NCBI RefSeq assembly: GCF_008369295.1
Contig: NZ_VOBG01000039.1
Span: forward strand, 1-40,262
Direction of reading: 5' to 3'
Origin: Pseudomonas sp. ANT_H4
Lineage (GTDB): Bacteria; Pseudomonadota; Gammaproteobacteria; Pseudomonadales; Pseudomonadaceae
Length of the DNA: 40,262 nucleotides
Shown here: in pieces, positions 9,401 through 17,497 of the stretch
How the letters are laid out: each line of letters starts with the position of its first letter
How positions within the stretch are numbered: position 1 is the first letter of the stretch
Notes under the pieces: generated by a model
What the model was told of the DNA's origin: nothing
Database searches by the model: none
What the model saw: the letters and a program-made list of their open reading frames with translations, nothing else
Made by a program: the position numbers and the translations under genes

Positions 9401-10259
9401 CTTGAAAGCCTGGGCGGCGCTGTCGGAATTCACCGGCATCGACCACAGCCACCTGGCGATTTCCAAGGCTCATGAAGCCATTCGCTTCCGCGATATCCAG
9501 GCGCAGCCGCGCAAGATTATTTCCAGCCCTACCTGGTCGGGCCTGGAAGACGAACACGTCAGCTACAACGCCGGCTACACGAACGTTCACGAAGGGATTC
9601 CATGGCGCACCATCACTGGCCGCCAGCAGTTCTACCAGGATCACCCGTGGATGCAGGCCTTCGGCGAGCAGCTGATGAGCTACCGGCCACCGGTCAACAC
9701 CCGCACCATCGAAGGCGTGAAGGGCAAGCGCAGCAACGGCGAGACTGAAATCGTCCTGAACTGGATTACGCCGCACCAGAAGTGGGGTATCCACAGCACT
9801 TACAGCGACAACCTGCTGATGCTCACCTTGAGCCGTGGCGGGCCGATTGTCTGGCTCTCGGAAATCGACGCCAAGCGCGCCGGGATCGAGGACAACGACT
9901 GGATCGAGTGCTTCAACGTCAACGGTGCCCTGACCGCACGGGCGGTAGTTAGCCAGCGGGTCAAGGAAGGCATGGTGATGATGTACCACGCCCAGGAACG
10001 GATTGTGAACGTGCCCGGTTCGGAAACCACCAAGACCCGTGGCGGCCACCACAACTCGGTGACCCGCGTAGTGCTCAAGCCGACCCACATGATCGGCGGC
10101 TATGCCCAGCAGGCCTACGGTTTCAACTATTACGGCACGGTCGGTTGCAACCGCGATGAGTTTGTCGTGGTGCGCAAGATGTCCAAAGTCGATTGGCTCG
10201 ACGGTTCCAGCGGCGATGACCTGCCGCGTCCATTGCCGACCGATATCGAGGAGAACTGA
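6486..10259 (+). CDS. narG: Respiratory nitrate reductase alpha subunit NarG
   Basis: A 1257-residue molybdenum bis-MGD catalytic subunit that reduces nitrate to nitrite on the cytoplasmic face of the inner membrane. The FS0 [4Fe-4S] ligands H50, C54, C58 and C93 fall at the same numbers as in E. coli NarG, and the molybdenum ligand is D222 in YDWYCDLPPASP, again at the E. coli position. The length matches the family and the frame is intact. The N-terminal stretch resembles the vestigial, uncleaved Tat-like leader of NarG proteins. A GAGAGGA ribosome binding site precedes the ATG. It is followed immediately by narH. Confidence 0.98.
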   Translation: MSHLLDQLRFFNRKQNEFSDGHGETRKESRDWENVYRSRWQYDKIVRSTHGVNCTGSCSWKIYVKNGLITWETQQTDYPRTRNDLPNHEPRGCPRGASYSWYIYSANRLKYPKIRKPLLKLWREARLTLAPVEAWASIVEDKVKADSYKSKRGMGGFIRSNWEEVNEIIAASNVYTIKQYGPDRIVGFSPIPAMSMVSYAAGSRYLSLIGGVCLSFYDWYCDLPPASPMVWGEQTDVPESADWYNSNYIIAWGSNVPQTRTPDAHFFTEVRYKGTKTVAITPDYSEVAKLTDLWLNPKQGTDAALAQAFNHVIFKEFHLDKPSAYFTEYAKRFTDLPVLVMLKPMTGFAPGAGFQPDRFLRASDLTGNLGQENNPEWKTIALDESGELVSPQGSIGYRWGEKGKWNILPKEGGEGREIDLKLSLIGDDVAEVAFPYFAGEAQEYFQHVAGDAVQFRRVPVHSVTLADGSVAKVATVFDLSAANLAIDRGLGGANVAKDYDDASVPGTPAWQEQITGVSREKAIQIAREFADNADKTKGRSMIIVGAAMNHWYHMDMNYRGLINMLMLCGCVGQTGGGWAHYVGQEKLRPQCGWLPLAFGLDWNRPPRQMNGTSFFYGHSSQWRHEKMSMHDVLSPLADKSQFPEHALDYNIRAERAGWLPSAPQLNTNPLHICRDAAAAGMDPKDYVVKSWQDGTLRFACEQPDSPVNFPRNMFIWRSNLLGSSGKGHEYMLKYLLGTKNGVMNEDIGHSSECKPTEAEWVEDGAIGKLDLVTTLDFRMSSTCVYSDIVLPTATWYEKDDMNTSDMHPFIHPLSAAIDPAWESRSDWEIYKGIAKAFSAMSVGHLGVEQDLVTVPLMHDSVGELAQPFGGTDWKSAGVAPEPGKNAPNMAVVERDYPNIYKQFSSLGPMLEKLGNGGKGINWNTDEEVEFLGELNHHENDAGISHGRPKIDTAIDAAEVILSLAPETNGKVALKAWAALSEFTGIDHSHLAISKAHEAIRFRDIQAQPRKIISSPTWSGLEDEHVSYNAGYTNVHEGIPWRTITGRQQFYQDHPWMQAFGEQLMSYRPPVNTRTIEGVKGKRSNGETEIVLNWITPHQKWGIHSTYSDNLLMLTLSRGGPIVWLSEIDAKRAGIEDNDWIECFNVNGALTARAVVSQRVKEGMVMMYHAQERIVNVPGSETTKTRGGHHNSVTRVVLKPTHMIGGYAQQAYGFNYYGTVGCNRDEFVVVRKMSKVDWLDGSSGDDLPRPLPTDIEEN

Positions 10260-10260
10260 G

Positions 10261-11799
10261 ATGAAAATTCGCTCACAAATCGGCATGGTCCTGAACCTGG
10301 ACAAATGCATCGGCTGCCACACCTGCTCGATCACCTGCAAAAACGTCTGGACCAGCCGCGAAGGCATGGAATACGCCTGGTTCAACAACGTTGAATCCAA
10401 GCCCGGCATTGGCTACCCGAAAGAATGGGAAAACCAGGACAAGTGGAAGGGCGGCTGGGTGCGCAACGCCAATGGCTCGATCAACCCACGCATCGGCGGC
10501 AAGTTCCGGGTGCTGGCGAATATTTTCGCCAACCCCGACCTGCCGAGCCTGGACGACTACTACGAGCCGTTCGACTTCGACTATCAGCACCTGCACACCG
10601 CGCCTTTGGGCGAGCACCAGCCGACCGCGCGCCCGCGTTCGCTGGTGTCCGGCAAGCGTATGGAAAAAATCGAGTGGGGCCCAAACTGGGAAGAAATTCT
10701 CGGCACTGAGTTCGCCAAGCGCCGCAAGGACAAGAACTTCGACCAGATCCAGGCCGACATCTACGGGGAGTATGAGAACACTTTCATGATGTACCTGCCT
10801 CGCCTGTGCGAGCACTGCCTTAACCCGGCGTGCGCGGCATCCTGCCCGAGCGGTGCGATCTACAAGCGTGAAGAAGACGGTATCGTCCTGATCGACCAGG
10901 AAAAATGCCGGGGCTGGCGCATGTGCATCAGCGGCTGCCCGTACAAAAAGATCTACTTCAACTGGAAAAGCGGCAAGTCCGAGAAGTGCATCTTCTGCTA
11001 CCCGCGTATCGAAGCCGGCATGCCCACCGTGTGTGCGGAAACCTGCGTCGGTCGTATTCGCTACCTCGGCGTGCTGCTGTATGACGCCGACCGCATCAGC
11101 GAAGTGGCGAGCACCGCCAATGAACATGACCTGTACGAGAAGCAGCTGGAAATCTTCCTCGACCCTAACGACCCAGCGGTGATTCACCAGGCTCTGGCCG
11201 ATGGCGTGCCGCAGTCGGTGATCGACTCGGCCCAGCGTTCGCCGGTCTACAAAATGGCCGTGGACTGGAAACTGGCACTGCCGCTGCACCCGGAATACCG
11301 CACCTTGCCGATGGTTTGGTACGTGCCGCCGCTGTCGCCGATCCAGAACGCTGCTGCTGCCGGCACCGTGGGCATGAACGGGGTGATCCCGGATGTCGAC
11401 AGCCTGCGCATCCCTTTGCGTTACCTGGCCAATATGTTGACGGCGGGTGATGAAAAACCGGTCAAGCGTGCCTTGAAACGCCTGCTGGCGATGCGTGCCT
11501 ACAAACGCTCCCAGCAAGTGGACGGGGTACAGGACCTGCAAGTGCTGGAAGACGTCGGCCTGAGCGTGGACCAAGTGGAAGAGATGTACCGCTACCTGGC
11601 GATTGCCAACTACGAAGACCGTTTTGTGGTGCCAAGTGCCCACCGTGAAGATGCCATGAGCGATGCCTTCGCCGAGCGTTCCGGTTGTGGCTTCAGCTTT
11701 GGCAGCGGTTGCAGCGGCAGTTCCGATACCAACATGTTCGGCGCCAAGAAGGCCAACCGCCGCGACGTGCTGAAAACCGTACAGATTTGGGAGGATTGA
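10261..11799 (+). CDS. narH: Respiratory nitrate reductase beta subunit NarH
   Basis: A 512-residue iron-sulfur subunit that relays electrons from NarI hemes to NarG. Four cysteine groups are visible: C16, C19, C22 and C26 (CIGCHTCSITC); CEHCLNPACAASCP; CRGWRMCISGCP; and CIFCYP plus CAETC. The tryptophan replacing a cysteine in CRGWRMC is the known signature of the [3Fe-4S] cluster FS4. The frame is open further upstream inside narG, but the ATG one base after the narG stop, with GAGGAG at 10248-10253, gives the canonical NarH N-terminus MKIRSQIGMVLNLDKC. Confidence 0.98.
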   Translation: MKIRSQIGMVLNLDKCIGCHTCSITCKNVWTSREGMEYAWFNNVESKPGIGYPKEWENQDKWKGGWVRNANGSINPRIGGKFRVLANIFANPDLPSLDDYYEPFDFDYQHLHTAPLGEHQPTARPRSLVSGKRMEKIEWGPNWEEILGTEFAKRRKDKNFDQIQADIYGEYENTFMMYLPRLCEHCLNPACAASCPSGAIYKREEDGIVLIDQEKCRGWRMCISGCPYKKIYFNWKSGKSEKCIFCYPRIEAGMPTVCAETCVGRIRYLGVLLYDADRISEVASTANEHDLYEKQLEIFLDPNDPAVIHQALADGVPQSVIDSAQRSPVYKMAVDWKLALPLHPEYRTLPMVWYVPPLSPIQNAAAAGTVGMNGVIPDVDSLRIPLRYLANMLTAGDEKPVKRALKRLLAMRAYKRSQQVDGVQDLQVLEDVGLSVDQVEEMYRYLAIANYEDRFVVPSAHREDAMSDAFAERSGCGFSFGSGCSGSSDTNMFGAKKANRRDVLKTVQIWED

Positions 11800-11801
11800 A
11801 T

Positions 11802-12557
11802 ATGCGCATCCTGAAAGTAATTTCGTTGCTGCTGGACTATCCCACCGAGACCCTGGTGGCCGGTCGTGACGAACTGGAGCGGGCAATCATCGAGTCGCGG
11901 GAAATCAGCCCCAAGCAGCGCGGCGCGCTGTTCGATCTGCTGGAACTGATCTGCGGCAATGACTTGATGGACGGCCAGGAACACTACGGCGCGCTATTTG
12001 GCCGTGGCCGTTCGCTGTCACTGCTGTTGTTCGAACACGTCCATGGCGAGTCCCGCGACCGGGGCCAGGCCATGGTCGACATGATGGCCCAGTACGAGGA
12101 AGCGGGATTCGCCATCGGCGTCAAGGAGCTGCCGGACTACATCCCGCTGTACCTGGAGTTTTTGTCCACCCGCGAAGACATCGAGGCCCGCGAGGGCCTG
12201 GCAGATGTGGCGCACTTGCTGGCGTTGCTGGCGGCACGCCTGGACGAACGCGAGAGCGGCTATGCCGCTTGCTTTCGCGCGCTGCTGCAGATTGCTGGCG
12301 CCGAACCGCACCAGGCTGTTGCCGAGTTGCGGGAGCAAGTAGCGGCCGAGCCTCGGGACGACTCCCTCGAAGCCCTGGACAAGATCTGGGAAGAGGAGGC
12401 CGTGGACTTTATGCAGGCCGAGCAGCAGGACCGTTGCAGCTCGATGCCCAGCGCACAGGGCAAGGCTCGCGAGGAAAGCGCAGTGCCATTGCACTGGGTG
12501 GATTTTCAGCACGAAGGGCTGGCCGCCGCGCCAGCCAAGGAGGCGGGTAATGTCTAA
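11802..12557 (+). CDS. narJ: Nitrate reductase assembly chaperone NarJ
   Basis: A 251-residue cytoplasmic chaperone that holds apo-NarG until molybdenum cofactor and FS0 are inserted and it docks on NarI; it is not part of the mature enzyme. The N-terminal half is the all-helical NarJ/DmsD-type fold (LLDYPTE, then ELPDYIPLYLEFLS), with an acidic, low-complexity C-terminal tail. The ATG at 11802 lies two bases after the narH stop and has GGGAGGA upstream. The 3' end overlaps narI by eight bases, suggesting coupled translation. Confidence 0.95.
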   Translation: MRILKVISLLLDYPTETLVAGRDELERAIIESREISPKQRGALFDLLELICGNDLMDGQEHYGALFGRGRSLSLLLFEHVHGESRDRGQAMVDMMAQYEEAGFAIGVKELPDYIPLYLEFLSTREDIEAREGLADVAHLLALLAARLDERESGYAACFRALLQIAGAEPHQAVAELREQVAAEPRDDSLEALDKIWEEEAVDFMQAEQQDRCSSMPSAQGKAREESAVPLHWVDFQHEGLAAAPAKEAGNV

Positions 12558-13230
12558 GTGGAATTTGCTGGTATTTGGGGTTTACCCCTACGTCGCCCTG
12601 GCGATCTGCCTGTTGGGCAGTTGGGCGCGCTTTGACCTGTCCCAGTACACCTGGAAGGCCGGCTCCAGCCAAATGCTCAACAACCGTGGCATGCGCGTGG
12701 CGAGCAACTTCTTCCATATCGGCGTGCTGTTTGTGCTGGCCGGACACTTTGTCGGGCTGCTGACGCCGGCATCGATCTACCACCATGTGATCAGTACCGA
12801 GAACAAGCAGTTGCTGGCGATGGTCTCCGGTGGCTTCTTTGGCCTGCTGTGCCTGGTGGGCTTGCTGATGCTGGTCAAGCGCCGCCTGGGTGACCCGCGT
12901 GTTCGTGCGACATCGAGCCCGTCGGACATCATGATTTTGCTGGTGCTGCTGGCGCAGTTGCTTCTTGGTTTGCTGACTATCGTTGCCTCCACCGGCCACA
13001 TGGACGGTTCGGTCATGGTGATGCTCGCTGACTGGGCGCAGAACGTGGTGTTGCTGCGGCCGGTGGAAGCTGCAGCGGCGATTGCCCCGGTGAGCCTGAT
13101 CTACAAGGCCCACGTGGCGTTGGGCTTGACGCTGTTTGTACTGTTCCCGTTTACCCGTCTGGTGCATATGGTCAGCGCGCCGATCTGGTACCTGGGTCGT
13201 CGTTATCAAATCGTTCGGCAGAAGTACTGA
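12550..13230 (+). CDS. narI: Respiratory nitrate reductase gamma subunit NarI (cytochrome b)
   Basis: A 226-residue membrane cytochrome b with five transmembrane helices that oxidises quinol and anchors NarGH. The four heme-ligand histidines are visible: H56 and H66 in NFFHIGVLFVLAGHF, H188 in IYKAHVAL and H206 in RLVHMVSAP, within one residue of the E. coli positions (56, 66, 187, 205). It overlaps narJ and is followed by the prolyl isomerase gene after ten bases. Confidence 0.97.
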   Translation: MSKWNLLVFGVYPYVALAICLLGSWARFDLSQYTWKAGSSQMLNNRGMRVASNFFHIGVLFVLAGHFVGLLTPASIYHHVISTENKQLLAMVSGGFFGLLCLVGLLMLVKRRLGDPRVRATSSPSDIMILLVLLAQLLLGLLTIVASTGHMDGSVMVMLADWAQNVVLLRPVEAAAAIAPVSLIYKAHVALGLTLFVLFPFTRLVHMVSAPIWYLGRRYQIVRQKY

Positions 13231-13240
13231 GGAGATCGTC

Positions 13241-14158
13241 ATGACTACTGGATGCGGATGTGGTGGCAATGGTGGCGGCGGCGGTTGCGGATCGTCGGCC
13301 AAGGAGCCGGTAATCGAGGTTCAGGCACCGCTGGAGGTTGAGCCCCAAGCGGCAGAGTTGATCGCCAGCAGTGAACAGGAATGGCCAATCGTCAGCGTCA
13401 ACGGGGTGCCCGTCACCCCGGAGGCGATGGCTCAGGAACTGCAATATCATCCAGCGCAAAGCCGTGAAGAGGCGGTGTTCCTTGCCGCCCGGGCCCTGGT
13501 GATCCGCGAGCTGTTGCAGCAGCGGATTCGCGAACTGGGACTGCTGCTGGACGTGGGTGCCGGCGAGAACGAAGAGGAAGCGGCCACCCGTATGTTGCTG
13601 GAACAGGAGGTCAAGGTGCCCGATTGCGACGAGGCCACCTGCCTGCACTACTTTGAGAGCAATCGCGGGCGCTTTCACAGCGCGCCGTTGTTGGCGGTGC
13701 GGCATATCCTGCTGGAATGCGCGCCGGACGACGCCGAAGCGCGCCATTTGGCGCACTCCCAGGCCGAGGTGTTGTTGCTGAGCCTGGAAGCAGCCCCCGG
13801 CAGCTTTGCCGAACTGGCCCTCAAATATTCGGCCTGCCCATCAAAAGCTCAGGGTGGTTCGTTGGGCCAAGTCAGCAAGGGCCAGACTGTGCCGGAACTG
13901 GAGCGCCAGTTGTTCACCCTGGCGCCGGGCATCGCCAGCAAACCGCTGGAAAGTCGCTATGGCTGGCACGTCATCAGCGTCGACCAGCGCATCGAAGGCC
14001 AGCCGTTGCCTTACGAAGCGGTGGCGGTCGCTATTCGCACCCAACTGCAGCAAGGGGTGTGGCAGAAGGCGTTGGTGCAATACCTGCAAACCCTGATTGG
14101 TGCGGCGGATGTACGCGGTATCGCCTTGCAGGGCGCCGACTCTCCGTTGGTGCAGTGA
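13241..14158 (+). CDS. Parvulin-type peptidyl-prolyl isomerase of the nar operon
   Basis: A 305-residue protein. Residues 1-17 are almost entirely Gly and Cys (C5, C7, C16). A helical region follows (about 55-145), then a parvulin/PpiC domain at about 151-248 with the expected VRHILL (H155), GGSLGQ (205-210) and YGWHVISV (240-247). No signal peptide is present, so it should be cytoplasmic. A similar PpiC/NifM-like gene sits after narI in other pseudomonads, so a role in folding or maturing the nitrate reductase is likely but unproven. The ATG follows GGAG by about six bases; the longer upstream frame overlaps narI and is rejected. moaA begins one base after the stop. Confidence 0.9.
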   Translation: MTTGCGCGGNGGGGGCGSSAKEPVIEVQAPLEVEPQAAELIASSEQEWPIVSVNGVPVTPEAMAQELQYHPAQSREEAVFLAARALVIRELLQQRIRELGLLLDVGAGENEEEAATRMLLEQEVKVPDCDEATCLHYFESNRGRFHSAPLLAVRHILLECAPDDAEARHLAHSQAEVLLLSLEAAPGSFAELALKYSACPSKAQGGSLGQVSKGQTVPELERQLFTLAPGIASKPLESRYGWHVISVDQRIEGQPLPYEAVAVAIRTQLQQGVWQKALVQYLQTLIGAADVRGIALQGADSPLVQ

Positions 14159-14159
14159 C

Positions 14160-15146
14160 ATGAGCCTGGTGGATGGTGTGGGCCGCTCCATTGATTACCT
14201 GCGGTTGTCGGTGACTGACCGTTGTGATTTTCGCTGTGTGTATTGCATGGCGAAAAACATGACGTTCCTGCCGCGCCAGCAGGTACTGACCCTTGAGGAA
14301 TTGCATCGGCTGGCGGCTCTGTTCGTCGGCCAGGGAGTACGCAAGATCCGCCTGACCGGTGGCGAACCGCTGATTCGACCGGGCATTGTCGAGCTGTGCC
14401 GCAACATCGCCGCCTTGCCCGGCCTGCGGGAACTGGTGATGACCAGCAACGGCTCGCAACTGGGGCGCCTGGCCCGGCCATTGGTGGAGGCCGGCGTCAA
14501 GCGCATGAACATCAGCCTCGATAGCCTGGATGAGGAGCGGTTTCGTGCGATCACCCGCAACGGCAACCTGCGGCAGGTGCTCGACGGTATTGAGGCCGCG
14601 CGGGATGCGGGGTTTGAGCGGGTCAAGCTCAACTGCGTGGTAATGAAAGGGCGCAACTTCGATGAAGTCCCGGCGCTGGTCCAGTACGCCATCGACCAGG
14701 GCATCGACATCAGTTTTATCGAAGAGATGCCGTTGGGGGATGTGGGGCGCTCAAGGGGTGAAACCTTTTGTGCCAGCGATGAAGTGCGGGCGCTGATCGC
14801 CACCCGGCATGAGCTTCTGGACAGCACCGAAAACAGCGGCGGTCCGGCGCGCTATGTGCGTTTGGCCCGGCATCCGCAGACGCGCATTGGCTTTATCTCG
14901 CCCAACTCCCATAACTTCTGCGCCAGCTGCAATCGGGTGCGGATGACGGTGGAAGGGCAGTTGCTGCTGTGTTTGGGGCAGGACAATGCGGTGGATTTTC
15001 GCGCTTTGGTGCGCAGGTACCCGCTGGATGATCGGCCGCTGGTTGAGGCGCTGCAGAAGGCGTTGAAGGGCAAGCCGTTGCGCCATGATTTTACGGGGGA
15101 GGGTGAGGTGCAGATTTTGCGGTTCATGAACATGAGTGGCGGGTGA
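14160..15146 (+). CDS. moaA: GTP 3',8-cyclase MoaA (molybdenum cofactor biosynthesis)
   Basis: A 328-residue radical SAM enzyme for the first step of molybdopterin synthesis, converting GTP to 3',8-cyclo-GTP. The SAM cluster motif is C22, C26, C29 (CDFRCVYC), with GGEP at 67-70. The C-terminal substrate-binding cluster uses C254, C257 and C271 (CASC, then C after 13 residues). The protein ends in the Gly-Gly tail important for MoaA activity. Placing moaA in the nar operon couples cofactor supply to NarG synthesis. It starts one base after the preceding stop. Confidence 0.96.
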   Translation: MSLVDGVGRSIDYLRLSVTDRCDFRCVYCMAKNMTFLPRQQVLTLEELHRLAALFVGQGVRKIRLTGGEPLIRPGIVELCRNIAALPGLRELVMTSNGSQLGRLARPLVEAGVKRMNISLDSLDEERFRAITRNGNLRQVLDGIEAARDAGFERVKLNCVVMKGRNFDEVPALVQYAIDQGIDISFIEEMPLGDVGRSRGETFCASDEVRALIATRHELLDSTENSGGPARYVRLARHPQTRIGFISPNSHNFCASCNRVRMTVEGQLLLCLGQDNAVDFRALVRRYPLDDRPLVEALQKALKGKPLRHDFTGEGEVQILRFMNMSGG

Positions 15147-15175
15147 GAACAATCATTCAATGCGCTTTTGAAAAC

Positions 15176-15189
15176 TTGACGCTGGTCAA
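15176..15189 (+). promoter_or_regulatory. ANR/DNR box of the nrdD promoter
   Basis: TTGACGCTGGTCAA is a perfect palindrome in its half-sites (TTGAC/GTCAA) and a good match to TTGAT-N4-ATCAA. With class II spacing the start of transcription would be near 15224, and TACTCT at 15212-15217 is a possible -10. This fits anaerobic induction of class III ribonucleotide reductase. Confidence 0.75.
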
Positions 15190-15216
15190 TTGCAGCCAGT
15201 GCTTTTCTCCGTACTC

Positions 15217-15232
15217 TTACTGCATGTTGTGT
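15217..15232 (+). promoter_or_regulatory. NrdR box 1 (weaker copy)
   Basis: TTACTGCATGTTGTGT matches the NrdR consensus acaCwAtATaTwGtgt at 11 of 16 positions. It starts exactly 31 bp before the better copy, the three-turn spacing typical of paired NrdR boxes, and overlaps the predicted transcription start. Confidence 0.45.
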
Positions 15233-15247
15233 CTTAAAGATTTAAAA

Positions 15248-15263
15248 CACCTATATGTAGTGT
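15248..15263 (+). promoter_or_regulatory. NrdR box 2 (strong copy)
   Basis: CACCTATATGTAGTGT matches nine of ten positions in the core CwATATATwG and has the GTGT right end. NrdR is the nucleotide-sensing repressor of bacterial ribonucleotide reductase operons. The box lies in the predicted 5' leader, just before the GGAG ribosome binding site. Confidence 0.65.
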
Positions 15264-15276
15264 CTGGAGTCTCCCA

Positions 15277-17292
15277 ATGCATAGCACGCTGAGCCCCTTG
15301 GTCAGTAACCGGTTGCACAAACGCGATGGCAGCCTGGTTGCCTTTGATGCCGATAAAATCCGTCAGGCGCTGATTGCCGCCGGCAACGCCACCGGCGAGT
15401 ACAGTGAGGCTGAGGTCGACCTGTTGCTCGGCTCCGTACTGGCCCGGCTGCGGGGGGTTACTCGCCTGGATGTTGAACAGGTCCAGGACAGCGTCGAACG
15501 GGTATTGATGGACGCCGGTTACTTCTTCTCCATGCGCGCCTACATCGTCTATCGCGAACAGCACGGCCGCCTGCGCCGGGATCGCAAGACCCTGGTGGAA
15601 GTCGCAACCTCGATGAACGAGTACCTGGACCGCGACGACTGGCGAGTCCAGGCCAATGCCAACCAGGGCTATTCCCTCGGTGGGCTGGTGCTCAATGTGT
15701 CGGGCAAGGTCACCGCCAATTATTGGCTGGACGAGGTCTATAGCGAAGCCATCGGCCGCGCCCACCGCGAGGCGGACTTGCATATCCATGACCTGGACAT
15801 GCTCGCCGGTTATTGCGCCGGCTGGTCCCTGCGCACCTTGTTGCATGAAGGCCTCAATGGCGTCCCTGGTCGGGTTGAAGCAGGTCCCCCCAAGCATTTG
15901 AGCAGCGCCCTGGGGCAGATGGTCAACTTCCTTGGCACCCTGCAAAACGAGTGGGCCGGCGCCCAGGCGTTCAGCTCCTTCGATACCTACCTGGCGCCTT
16001 ATGTGCGCAAGGATCAACTGAGCTACCCCGAGATCCGACAGGCGTTGCAGGAATTTATCTACAACCTCAACGTGCCGTCGCGCTGGGGTACCCAGACACC
16101 GTTTACCAACCTGACCTTCGACTGGGTGTGCCCGGAAGACTTGCGTGAACAGATCCCGATCATCGGCGGCGAAGAAATGCCTTTTGCCTATGGCGACCTG
16201 CAGGCCGAGATGGAGCTGATCAACCGCGCCTACATTGAAGTGATGCAGGAGGGCGATGTGAAAGGCCGGGTGTTTACCTTCCCGATTCCCACCTACAACA
16301 TCACCCACGATTTCCCCTGGGACAGCGAAAATGCTGACCTGCTGTTCGAGATGACCGCCCGTTACGGCCTGCCGTATTTCCAGAACTTCCTCAATTCCGA
16401 TATGCAACCCAATCAGGTGCGCTCCATGTGCTGCCGCCTGCAACTGGACGTGCGCGAGCTGCTCAAGCGCGGCGGTGGCCTGTTCGGTTCGGCGGAGCAG
16501 ACCGGCTCGCTGGGGGTGGTGACCATCAACTGCGCACGCCTGGGGTATCTGTTCAAGGGCGATACCAGCGGCCTGTTGCAACGCCTCGACACCCTGATGG
16601 AATGGGCGATGGAGAGTCTGGAGGTCAAGCGCAAGGTTATCCAGCGTCACATGGACGCCGGGCTCTATCCCTATACCAAGCGTTACCTGGGCACCTTGCG
16701 CAATCACTTCTCCACCATCGGTCTCAATGGCATGCACGAGATGTTGCGCAATTTCAGCGGCGACGAGCAGGGCACGCACACTGAACAGGGCCGCCAGTTT
16801 GCCCTGAAACTGCTGGACCATGTGCGGGCCACGCTGCTGCGCTTCCAGGAAGAAACCGGCCACCTCTATAACCTCGAAGCCACGCCGGCCGAAGGCACTA
16901 CTTACCGATTTGCCAAGGAAGACCTCAAGCGCTACCCGGACATTCTCCAGGCCGGCAGCCTCGATGCGCCTTACTACACCAACTCCTCGCAGTTACCAGT
17001 GGGCTATACCGAAGACCCCTTCGAAGCCCTGGAGCTGCAGGACGAACTGCAATGTAAATACACTGGCGGCACCGTGTTGCACCTGTACATGGCCGAGCGG
17101 ATTTCCTCCACGCAGGCCTGCAAACAACTGGTGCGCAAGGCTCTGGAGCGATTCCGCCTGCCGTACCTGACGGTGACGCCGACCTTCTCGATTTGCCCGG
17201 TCCACGGCTACCTCGATGGCGAACATGAATTCTGTCCCAAGTGCGACGAAGTCTTGCTGCTGCGCGAGCAGCAACAGGGCGCGGTGCATTGA
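15277..17292 (+). CDS. nrdD: Anaerobic (class III) ribonucleoside-triphosphate reductase, large chain without glycyl-radical segment
   Basis: A 671-residue catalytic chain that makes deoxyribonucleotides without oxygen. An ATP-cone allosteric domain fills about 11-100 (LVAFDADKIRQAL). The ten-strand barrel follows, with the candidate active-site cysteine pair C385/C386 in SMCCRLQLD and TGSLGVVTINCARLG after it. At the C-terminus lies a zinc-finger-like motif: C640, H643, C653, C656. The protein ends 15 residues after CPKC. The glycyl-radical motif that normally follows is absent here and is encoded by the next gene. The frame is otherwise intact, so this looks like a real gene split. Start chosen at the ATG after GGAG (15266-15269). 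Confidence 0.93.
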   Translation: MHSTLSPLVSNRLHKRDGSLVAFDADKIRQALIAAGNATGEYSEAEVDLLLGSVLARLRGVTRLDVEQVQDSVERVLMDAGYFFSMRAYIVYREQHGRLRRDRKTLVEVATSMNEYLDRDDWRVQANANQGYSLGGLVLNVSGKVTANYWLDEVYSEAIGRAHREADLHIHDLDMLAGYCAGWSLRTLLHEGLNGVPGRVEAGPPKHLSSALGQMVNFLGTLQNEWAGAQAFSSFDTYLAPYVRKDQLSYPEIRQALQEFIYNLNVPSRWGTQTPFTNLTFDWVCPEDLREQIPIIGGEEMPFAYGDLQAEMELINRAYIEVMQEGDVKGRVFTFPIPTYNITHDFPWDSENADLLFEMTARYGLPYFQNFLNSDMQPNQVRSMCCRLQLDVRELLKRGGGLFGSAEQTGSLGVVTINCARLGYLFKGDTSGLLQRLDTLMEWAMESLEVKRKVIQRHMDAGLYPYTKRYLGTLRNHFSTIGLNGMHEMLRNFSGDEQGTHTEQGRQFALKLLDHVRATLLRFQEETGHLYNLEATPAEGTTYRFAKEDLKRYPDILQAGSLDAPYYTNSSQLPVGYTEDPFEALELQDELQCKYTGGTVLHLYMAERISSTQACKQLVRKALERFRLPYLTVTPTFSICPVHGYLDGEHEFCPKCDEVLLLREQQQGAVH

Positions 17293-17329
17293 CTATCGGT
17301 TTTCCATCCCCCCTAGGAGTAACACCACC

Positions 17330-17497
17330 ATGAGTACCACCAAGGCATCGCCCGTTCTAGAACGTCAACGTTGTGAAGTCTGGACCCGGGTCATGGGTTA
17401 TCACCGTCCGGTCTCGGCCTTCAACCCTGGCAAACAGTCCGAACACCGTGAGCGTGCGCACTTCACGGAAAGCGCGGCTGCGGCCGGGCACAAATGA
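17330..17497 (+). CDS. Separate glycyl-radical C-terminal segment of class III ribonucleotide reductase
   Basis: A 55-residue protein containing TRVMGYHRPV, then FNPGK and EHRERAHF, the conserved C-terminal glycyl-radical region of NrdD proteins. The radical-bearing residue is predicted to be G23, and C15 may complete the zinc site. It is in a different frame from nrdD, 37 bases after the nrdD stop, with its own AGGAG at 17315-17319 and ATG. It therefore appears to be a true small gene rather than an isolated frameshift. Its stop overlaps the nrdG start (ATGA). It presumably docks on the large chain and is activated by NrdG. It is easily missed because of its size. Confidence 0.85.
   Translation: MSTTKASPVLERQRCEVWTRVMGYHRPVSAFNPGKQSEHRERAHFTESAAAAGHK

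Noticed and set aside
7092..10409. 1105-codon open frame antisense to narG
   Set aside because: It mirrors narG codon structure in GC-rich DNA, has no recognisable domain, and the opposite strand encodes an intact NarG with all cofactor ligands.
17290..17330. Sequencing frameshift as the explanation for split nrdD
   Set aside because: A stop codon, a 37-base spacer, a good AGGAG and an ATG lie between the two frames, and the small protein has its own plausible N-terminus. A single-base error would not create all of these, though re-sequencing would settle it.
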